Part shown: one piece after another, positions 5,700 through 11,091 of the stretch
How positions within the stretch are numbered: the first letter of the stretch is position 1
Layout: each line of letters opens with the position of its first letter
From: RUG343 sp964486215
GTDB taxonomy: Bacteria > Bacillota_I > Bacilli_A > RF39 > UBA660
Length of the DNA stretch: 11,091 nt
Direction: 5' to 3'
NCBI GenBank assembly: GCA_964486215.1
Contig: CAZALI010000023.1
Span: forward strand, 1 to 11,091
The notes under the pieces: generated by a model
Told to the model about the DNA's origin: nothing
Databases searched by the model: none
Seen by the model: the letters and a program-made list of their open reading frames with translations, nothing else
Made by a program: the position numbers and the translations under genes

Positions 5700-6224
5700 A
5701 TGGAAATTATCATAAGAGGTGACAAACTAGAAGTAACCGATGCTATGAAAGCATACATCAAAGATAAACTAAAAAGACTAAATAAATACTTTGAAGATGG
5801 TACTCATATAAGAGCTAAAGTAATAGTAAAGGTAGATAAAGAATCGCAAATAGTAGAGGTAACAATACCATTAAAATCATACATATTGCGTTCAGAAGAG
5901 GCTAAAGATGATTTCTATGCAGCAGTAGATAAAACAATTGATAAACTAGAAAGACAAATTAGAAAAAATAAAACTAGACTTATGTCTAAGAAAGTTAATA
6001 ATAGTAAAGAATTTGCTTTAGAAGAAATAAAACCAGTAAAAGAAGAAAGAAAAATAGTTAAGAGAAAAACAGTAGAAGTAAAACCAATGAATGAAGAAGA
6101 AGCTATTCTTCAAATGGAATTATTAGGTCATGACTTCTTTATGTACAAAGATAGTGAAACTGGTAAAGCTTCAGTTATATATAAACGTAAAGATAAAGAT
6201 TACGGAATAATAAGTGCAGAATAG
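5700..6224 (+). CDS. hpf: Ribosome hibernation promoting factor, long form
   Basis: Long HPF binds the 30S decoding region during stress or stationary phase and, through its C-terminal domain, joins two 70S ribosomes into an inactive 100S dimer. The 174-residue protein has an N-terminal S30AE-type domain (about 1-95, IIRGDKLEVTDAMKAYIKDK then a beta-rich part ending DKLERQIRKNK). A lysine- and glutamate-rich linker follows (about 96-120), then the C-terminal dimerisation domain (about 121-174) with KPMNEEEAILQMELLGHDFF. Having both domains identifies the long form and excludes the short HPF and YfiA types. ATG 5700 is preceded by AGGAGG at 5686-5691 with 8 nt between. It has its own promoter and terminator and stands immediately before secA, as in Bacillus, although the terminator between them suggests independent control. 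I see no sigma-B-type promoter. Confidence 0.94.
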   Translation: MEIIIRGDKLEVTDAMKAYIKDKLKRLNKYFEDGTHIRAKVIVKVDKESQIVEVTIPLKSYILRSEEAKDDFYAAVDKTIDKLERQIRKNKTRLMSKKVNNSKEFALEEIKPVKEERKIVKRKTVEVKPMNEEEAILQMELLGHDFFMYKDSETGKASVIYKRKDKDYGIISAE

Positions 6225-6253
6225 TAAGAGACTTTTCATCTCTTACTTTTTTT
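6223..6253 (+). terminator. Rho-independent terminator between hpf and secA
   Basis: AGTAAGAGA (6223-6231) pairs perfectly over 9 bp with TCTCTTACT (6239-6247) around a CTTTTCA loop, followed by seven T (6247-6253). The left arm begins within the hpf stop codon. Confidence 0.87.
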
Positions 6254-6261
6254 GTTATAAT
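6233..6261 (+). promoter_or_regulatory. Promoter of secA embedded in the hpf terminator
   Basis: A perfect extended -10, TGTTATAAT (6253-6261), follows directly on the terminator T-run. With a 17-nt spacer the -35 would be TTTTCA (6233-6238, 4/6 match), which lies in the terminator loop. The predicted start is near 6268, leaving a leader of about 26 nt. Confidence 0.65.
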
Positions 6262-6293
6262 AAATCTTAGTATTACAACGGAGGTGGATTAAT

Positions 6294-8786
6294 TTGTCAA
6301 TATTAAAAAGATTATTAGATCATCAATATAAAGAATTAAAGAAATTTGCTAAGTTAGCTGATCAGATAATGGATTTAGATGAAGAATATTCTAAATTAAC
6401 TGATACAGAACTTCAGAATAAAACAGAAGAATTTAGAGAAAGACTAGATAAAGGAGAAACTCTAGATGATATTCTAGTAGAAGCATTCGCAACTGCTAGA
6501 GAAGCAGCTTATCGTGTTATTGGAGAAAAACCTTTCTATGTTCAGCTCCTTGGAGCTTGTGCTATACACTATGGAAATATAGCTGAAATGAAAACAGGTG
6601 AAGGTAAAACACTAACTTCTGTTCTACCAGCCTATCTAAATGCCTTAGAAGGAAAAGGAGTACACATCATCACAGTCAATGAATACCTTGCATCTCGTGA
6701 TGCTAACTGGATGGGTGGAATACATAAATTCTTAGGTTTAACTGTAGGAGTAAACTTAAGAGAATTATCAACAGAAGAAAAGAAAGAAGCTTATAACTGT
6801 GATATTTTGTATTCAACAAACAACGAAGTAGGATTTGATTACTTAAGAGATAATATGGTAGTAAGAGCTGAAGACAGAGTACAACGCCCTCTAAACTTTG
6901 CTATAGTAGATGAAGTGGACTCAGTACTTATAGATGAAGCCAGAACACCATTAATTATTTCTGGTGGAGAGATGAAAAATGCCAACCTATACCAAGAAGC
7001 AGATAGATTTGCTAAAAGTATAAAAGAAGGTAAAGACTTCATCTACGATGAAAAAACAAAGAGTGTTAACTTAAATGATCAAGGTTCAGAAAAAGCTGAA
7101 AAGATGTTTCATTTAACAAACCTTTATGACATAGAAAATACTACGTTATTACACTTTATCAATCAAGCATTGCGTGCTAACTACGCTATGAGAAAAGATG
7201 TAGACTACGTAGTTCAAGATGGAGAAGTAGTTATAGTTGATCCATTTACTGGACGTCTTATGAAAGGAAGAGCATACTCTGATGGACTTCATCAAGCAAT
7301 AGAAGCCAAAGAAGGAGTAACTATTAATGAAGAAACTAAGACCCTCGCAACAATTACTTTCCAGAATTTATTCAGAATGTACAATAAACTATCTGGTATG
7401 ACTGGTACAGCTAAGACTGAAGAAGAAGAATTTAGAAACATCTATAACATGTATGTTATTGAAATCCCAACTAATAAACCAGTAATTAGAGTAGATGCTC
7501 CAGACTTAGTATACGCAACTAAAGAAGCTAAGTATAAAGCAATAATTGAAAAAGTAAAAGAAATTTATGACAAAGGACAACCAGTATTAATAGGTACTAT
7601 AGCTATTGAAACATCTGAATTAATTTCTAATTTACTAAAACAAGCTCATATTCCACACGAAGTATTAAATGCTAAGAATCATTTAAGAGAAGCAGAAATA
7701 ATTGCTAATATTGGTCAACAAAAATCAGTTACTATCGCAACAAATATGGCTGGTCGTGGAACAGATATTAAATTGTCAGATGAAATAAGAAATTTAGGTG
7801 GTTTATGTGTCATTGGTACAGAGCGTCATGAATCACGTCGTATTGATAATCAGTTAAGAGGACGTTCTGGTCGTCAAGGAGATCCAGGATTCACTCAATT
7901 CTTTGTCTCAATGAAAGATGATTTAATGGTTCGTTTTGGATCAGATAGAATTGGTGAAATGATGAAATCAATGGGATTAGGAGACCAAGCTATTCAATCT
8001 AAAACATTTACTAAAAGTATAGAATCAGCTCAAAAGAGAGTAGAAGGAAATAACTTTGATATTCGTAAACAATTACTACAATATGATGATGTTATGAATG
8101 ATCAAAGAGATATAATCTATAAGAAGAGAAACAAGATTTTAGATAGTGACTCTATCCATGAAATGGTACTTGGAACTTTCCGTAATCATATTGAAGACTT
8201 AGTAAAATCTCATATGCCACCAGAAGATGCTCTAACAGATCAAGATTATGAAGATATTACTAACTTTGCCAATGAAAATTTACTAGAAAAAGACATAAAA
8301 GTATCATATATCAAAGATCTAGAAGTAGATGAAGTAATAGATAAACTATATAAGAAAGTTTCAGAAGAATATGAAGAGAAACTATCTTCTCTACCAGAAG
8401 AGATAACACGTGAATTTGAAAAAGTTATTACTCTTCAAATAGTAGATAACTACTGGATGGAACACATAAATACAATGTCTCACTTACGTGAAGGAATTCA
8501 TCTACGTGGATATGCTCAAGAAGATCCACTAAGAGCTTATACAATTGAAGGTTACAACATGTTTGATGAGATGCTTCAAAAGATAGATAAAGATATTTCA
8601 ATTACTCTATTAAAAGCACAGATAAGACAAAACATTGAAAGAGTTGATAATACTAAGAATATTCAAACAAATGAAGGTAAAAGTGGAGATAAACCACAAC
8701 CAAAAAGAGTCAAGAAAATAGGACGAAATGATCCATGTTGGTGTGGCTCTGGTAAAAAGTATAAAAACTGTCATGGAAAAAAATAG
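6294..8786 (+). CDS. secA: Preprotein translocase ATPase subunit SecA
   Basis: SecA binds preproteins and drives them through the SecYEG channel by ATP hydrolysis at the cytoplasmic face of the membrane. The 830-residue length is normal for Bacillota. Walker A is MKTGEGKT at 99-106. The DEAD-type Walker B is VDEVDS at 205-210, followed by LIDEARTPLIISG. The preprotein-binding insertion follows, then NBD2 with NMAGRGTDIKL (from 484) and the arginine-finger region LRGRSGRQGDPG (521-532), helical scaffold and wing domains, and a C-terminal zinc-binding SEC-C tail with Cys815, Cys817, Cys826 and His827. TTG 6294 follows GGAGG (6280-6284) by 9 nt, and the first residues (SILKRLLD) fit the family. 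In Bacillus prfB follows secA; here a surface-protein gene does. It is presumably the housekeeping SecA, which the downstream exported protein would use. Confidence 0.97.
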   Translation: MSILKRLLDHQYKELKKFAKLADQIMDLDEEYSKLTDTELQNKTEEFRERLDKGETLDDILVEAFATAREAAYRVIGEKPFYVQLLGACAIHYGNIAEMKTGEGKTLTSVLPAYLNALEGKGVHIITVNEYLASRDANWMGGIHKFLGLTVGVNLRELSTEEKKEAYNCDILYSTNNEVGFDYLRDNMVVRAEDRVQRPLNFAIVDEVDSVLIDEARTPLIISGGEMKNANLYQEADRFAKSIKEGKDFIYDEKTKSVNLNDQGSEKAEKMFHLTNLYDIENTTLLHFINQALRANYAMRKDVDYVVQDGEVVIVDPFTGRLMKGRAYSDGLHQAIEAKEGVTINEETKTLATITFQNLFRMYNKLSGMTGTAKTEEEEFRNIYNMYVIEIPTNKPVIRVDAPDLVYATKEAKYKAIIEKVKEIYDKGQPVLIGTIAIETSELISNLLKQAHIPHEVLNAKNHLREAEIIANIGQQKSVTIATNMAGRGTDIKLSDEIRNLGGLCVIGTERHESRRIDNQLRGRSGRQGDPGFTQFFVSMKDDLMVRFGSDRIGEMMKSMGLGDQAIQSKTFTKSIESAQKRVEGNNFDIRKQLLQYDDVMNDQRDIIYKKRNKILDSDSIHEMVLGTFRNHIEDLVKSHMPPEDALTDQDYEDITNFANENLLEKDIKVSYIKDLEVDEVIDKLYKKVSEEYEEKLSSLPEEITREFEKVITLQIVDNYWMEHINTMSHLREGIHLRGYAQEDPLRAYTIEGYNMFDEMLQKIDKDISITLLKAQIRQNIERVDNTKNIQTNEGKSGDKPQPKRVKKIGRNDPCWCGSGKKYKNCHGKK

Positions 8787-8806
8787 CTCATTTATGAGCT
8801 TTTTTT
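8785..8806 (+). terminator. Rho-independent terminator after secA
   Basis: AGCTCA (8785-8790) pairs perfectly with TGAGCT (8795-8800) around a TTTA loop, followed by seven T (8800-8806). It overlaps the TAG stop of secA. Confidence 0.85.
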
Positions 8807-8817
8807 GTCTTTAATAG

Positions 8818-8846
8818 TTGTATTTTAACACCAAAAATTCTATAAT
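8818..8846 (+). promoter_or_regulatory. Promoter of the surface repeat protein
   Basis: TTGTAT (8818-8823, TTG core only) lies 17 nt upstream of a perfect TATAAT (8841-8846). The predicted start is near 8853, giving a leader of about 31 nt. Unlike the housekeeping promoters here, it has no TG extension and lies inside an inverted repeat. The ribosome-binding site is a weak AGGTGG at 8867-8872, 11 nt from the ATG. Confidence 0.6.
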
Positions 8847-8857
8847 ATATATAGAAT
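8837..8857. repeat. 21-bp inverted repeat covering the -10 box of the surface-protein gene
   Basis: ATTCTATA (8837-8844) and TATAGAAT (8850-8857) form a perfect 8-bp inverted repeat with a 5-nt centre. The TATAAT -10 box lies across the left arm and centre, so a dimeric protein bound here would block RNA polymerase. This may be an operator, but AT-rich palindromes also arise by chance. Confidence 0.5.
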
Positions 8858-8883
8858 ACTAATAATAGGTGGTTAAACAAAAT

Positions 8884-11091
8884 ATGATGAGAGATTTGAT
8901 ATTAAAAAGCAAAAATATTTTGAATTTTAAAGTAATATTACTGTTGATATTACTACTTTTAGGTAGCTTCGTATTTAGTCCCAAAGCCTATGCACTAGAT
9001 ATGAAGATAGATGACGTAAGTATTACAGATGAAAGTTCTACTATCTCAACAGATATACCTACTCATGGTAATAATAATATTGATGGTAATATAACTTTCA
9101 ATAAAATAAATGATTACGTATATTATGAAGTAACAATTAAAAACAACACAGGATATGATTATAATATCGATTCTGTAACAGATAATAATAAAAATAAAAA
9201 CATCTCAATATCATATGAAAAAGAAGAAAAAGTAACTGCCGGAAGTACCACTAAATTAGTAATTAAAATGAATTATAAGAAGCAATTGTTAAATATTGAA
9301 GAAATCACAATAAAAGATTTAACAATTATTTTAAATTTGTCTAGAGAAAATGGCGAAAAAGAACAAATGATTATTAACCCAAAGACATTAACTCAAGGAA
9401 CAAATTATTTCTGGTTATTAGTATTAATAACTATAATAAGTGGAATTATATTAATTGCGAATAGAAAACTAAAAGATAAAAAGATTAATATTGGCCTAAT
9501 AATAATTGCTTTATTATTAATTCCAAGTTTTGCTATGGCTATAGAAAGATATCAATATAAGTTTACTTTTGATGATATAGTTGTTAAAGGTGAATTTGAA
9601 ACATACGATGTTGTAGTAAATGTAGATGGAACAGAAACAACAAGAAGTATAACTTATGGTGATCCAATTGGACCTCTACCAGCAGTTTCAAAAGAAGGTT
9701 ATAACTTCAAGAGATGGGTAGATGATAGGGGAAATACCGTAACAGAAGATACAATAGTAAGAAGAGCTATGACAATTACTCCAGAATTTGAAGCAATCAA
9801 ATATGATATAACTTATGACTTAGATGGTGGAAGTGTAAGTGGAAATCCAACAAAGTACACAATAGAAAATGAAATAACTTTAAAGAATCCTACAAAACAA
9901 GGATTTGTATTTACTGGATGGACAGGAAGTAATGGAACTAATCCACAGACAAATGTAACAATTCCAGTAGGAACAACAGGAGATTTAACATATACTGCTC
10001 ACTATGAAGCAGGACAAGAAACACCATACAAAGTACATCACAGATATCAAAATATAAATGGGACATATACAACTGAAACAGAAAACTTAACTGGTGTGAC
10101 TGGTTCTACAGTAAAACCTGCTACAAAAGGAAAAACAGGATTTACTTCACCAGAAGAAGAAAACTTAGAAATTAAAGCTGATGGTTCTAGTGAATTAACA
10201 TATACTTATACAAGAAACAAATATATGTTAACAATCACTCATCCAGAATATGTAGAAGGTGAATCAAAAGAATATTATTACGAAGAACAAGTAACACTAA
10301 AAGCAAAAGACAGAACTGGATACACATTCATTAAATGGTCTAATAATGAAACTACAAAACAGATTACATTACAAATATTAGGTGATACTACAATAGATGC
10401 TATTTATCAAATAAATGAATATACAATTACCTTTGATTCAAATGGAGGATCAAGCGTAGGAGATATCCACAAGAATTATAATGAACAAATAGGTACATTA
10501 CCAACATCAGATAGAAATACTTATGTATTTGATGGTTGGTTCACTGCAAAAACTGGTGGAGAGAAAATAACAACAACAACTTTAGTAACTGAAGACAAAA
10601 CGTACTTCGCACATTGGACTCCAAATATAGATCAAGCAACAATAACACCAACAGAGTTAACATTAACTGCTGAAGAAGCAGGAACTATAACAGTAACAGG
10701 TGTAACTGGTATGGAAAGTTATACATTTGCATCAACTGATACAGATGTTGTAACAGTAGATCAAAATGGACACGTAACTGCCATAGCTAAAGGTACAGCT
10801 AAGATTACTATTACAGGTTCAAAATCAGGAATAGTAAAAGAAGTACCAATAACAGTAAATCCAATAATTTATACAATAACATTCAATCCAAATGAAGGAA
10901 CATTAGATGATCCAGATGAAGCAACAAGAGATATAGAAAAAGGAGATCAAGTTGGAACATTACCAGCAGCTACAAGAAACACATATGTGTTAGATGGATG
11001 GTATACAAATAGTACTAGTGGTACAAAGATAAGTGCTACAACAGTTCCAGCAGGAACAACAACATACTTTGCACATTGGATTGCAGATGTA
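8884..11091 (+). CDS. Exported repeat protein with internal membrane hairpin and InlB-type/Ig-like repeats (3' end outside window)
   Basis: The frame is open for 736 codons to the window edge, with no stop. Residues 1-37 form a signal peptide (basic start, hydrophobic 17-31, possible cleavage AYA/LD). A 38-175 ectodomain that I do not recognise ends at NPKT (165-168), followed by a hydrophobic helix (176-192), the basic RKLKDKK and a second helix (203-219) ending AMA/IE. Repeats follow: InlB B-type at about 241-303, 307-375, 513-578 and 663-732; a MucBP-like unit at about 382-446; another beta repeat at about 447-509; and a Big_2-type Ig-like domain at about 585-659 ending in TVNP. GTLP...Y.(F/L)DGW(F/Y)...YFAHW recurs in the last two InlB units. 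No cysteine is present. Such repeats usually form extended stalks for adhesion, but the binding target is unknown. The second ATG at 8887 is an alternative start. Confidence 0.85.
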   Translation, partial: MMRDLILKSKNILNFKVILLLILLLLGSFVFSPKAYALDMKIDDVSITDESSTISTDIPTHGNNNIDGNITFNKINDYVYYEVTIKNNTGYDYNIDSVTDNNKNKNISISYEKEEKVTAGSTTKLVIKMNYKKQLLNIEEITIKDLTIILNLSRENGEKEQMIINPKTLTQGTNYFWLLVLITIISGIILIANRKLKDKKINIGLIIIALLLIPSFAMAIERYQYKFTFDDIVVKGEFETYDVVVNVDGTETTRSITYGDPIGPLPAVSKEGYNFKRWVDDRGNTVTEDTIVRRAMTITPEFEAIKYDITYDLDGGSVSGNPTKYTIENEITLKNPTKQGFVFTGWTGSNGTNPQTNVTIPVGTTGDLTYTAHYEAGQETPYKVHHRYQNINGTYTTETENLTGVTGSTVKPATKGKTGFTSPEEENLEIKADGSSELTYTYTRNKYMLTITHPEYVEGESKEYYYEEQVTLKAKDRTGYTFIKWSNNETTKQITLQILGDTTIDAIYQINEYTITFDSNGGSSVGDIHKNYNEQIGTLPTSDRNTYVFDGWFTAKTGGEKITTTTLVTEDKTYFAHWTPNIDQATITPTELTLTAEEAGTITVTGVTGMESYTFASTDTDVVTVDQNGHVTAIAKGTAKITITGSKSGIVKEVPITVNPIIYTITFNPNEGTLDDPDEATRDIEKGDQVGTLPAATRNTYVLDGWYTNSTSGTKISATTVPAGTTTYFAHWIADV

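Noticed and set aside
6839..7042. Reverse-strand open frame within secA
   Set aside because: It lies opposite the SecA Walker B region and has no independent support.
9550..11091. Tandem DNA repeats or a CRISPR-like array in the surface gene
   Set aside because: The repeats are protein-level domains in one open frame; nucleotide copies are diverged, with no constant short repeats or spacers.

Overview
The window is a compact, AT-rich stretch of a low-GC Gram-positive (Bacillota) genome with every gene on the + strand. The proteins resemble the Bacilli, and the gene neighbourhoods recall the Bacillus fba-murAB-rpmE-prfA-prmC and hpf-secA blocks. Arg is mostly AGA, starts include GTG and TTG, and tryptophan is encoded by TGG. 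One gene stops at TGA, so the standard bacterial code (not the Mycoplasma code) fits. MurA and a TagO-like enzyme indicate a walled cell. An uncultured gut Bacilli lineage near Erysipelotrichales/RF39 is plausible, but this is inference from overall style and not proven by the sequence.

Layout. 2-538 is the 3' half of prfA (release factor 1), overlapping prmC (528-1361), which methylates the release factor's GGQ glutamine. 1374-3530 holds a promoter and the pair fba (class II aldolase) and murA (first committed step of peptidoglycan synthesis). 3532-3847 is the rpmE (ribosomal protein L31) unit with its own promoter, a small leader hairpin and a terminator overlapping the stop codon. 3846-4539 is rpiB followed by a 66-residue DUF1146-type membrane protein. 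4542-5671 is a TagO/WecA-like polyprenyl-phosphate sugar-phosphate transferase ending in a strong terminator. 5671-6253 is hpf, the long ribosome-hibernation factor, and 6233-8806 is secA. From 8818 to the end is a promoter and the first 736 codons of a large exported repeat protein, cut by the window edge.

The first 8.8 kb is housekeeping: translation termination (prfA, prmC), ribosome structure and dormancy (rpmE, hpf), central carbon metabolism (fba, rpiB), envelope synthesis (murA, tagO-like) and export (secA). The accessory part is the last 2.2 kb: an exported, cysteine-free protein with two signal-like hydrophobic regions, an internal two-helix membrane hairpin and InlB-type/Ig-like repeats.

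The most interesting structure lies between the genes. Several terminator T-tracts run directly into extended -10 promoters (TGTTATAAT). At three genes the gap between the -10 box and the Shine-Dalgarno is exactly 6 nt, so the mRNA should begin at the ribosome-binding site. I found no CRISPR array, tRNA, rRNA, insertion sequence or defence system. No gene-free stretch exceeds 300 bases; the longest is 97 nt, at 8787-8883.
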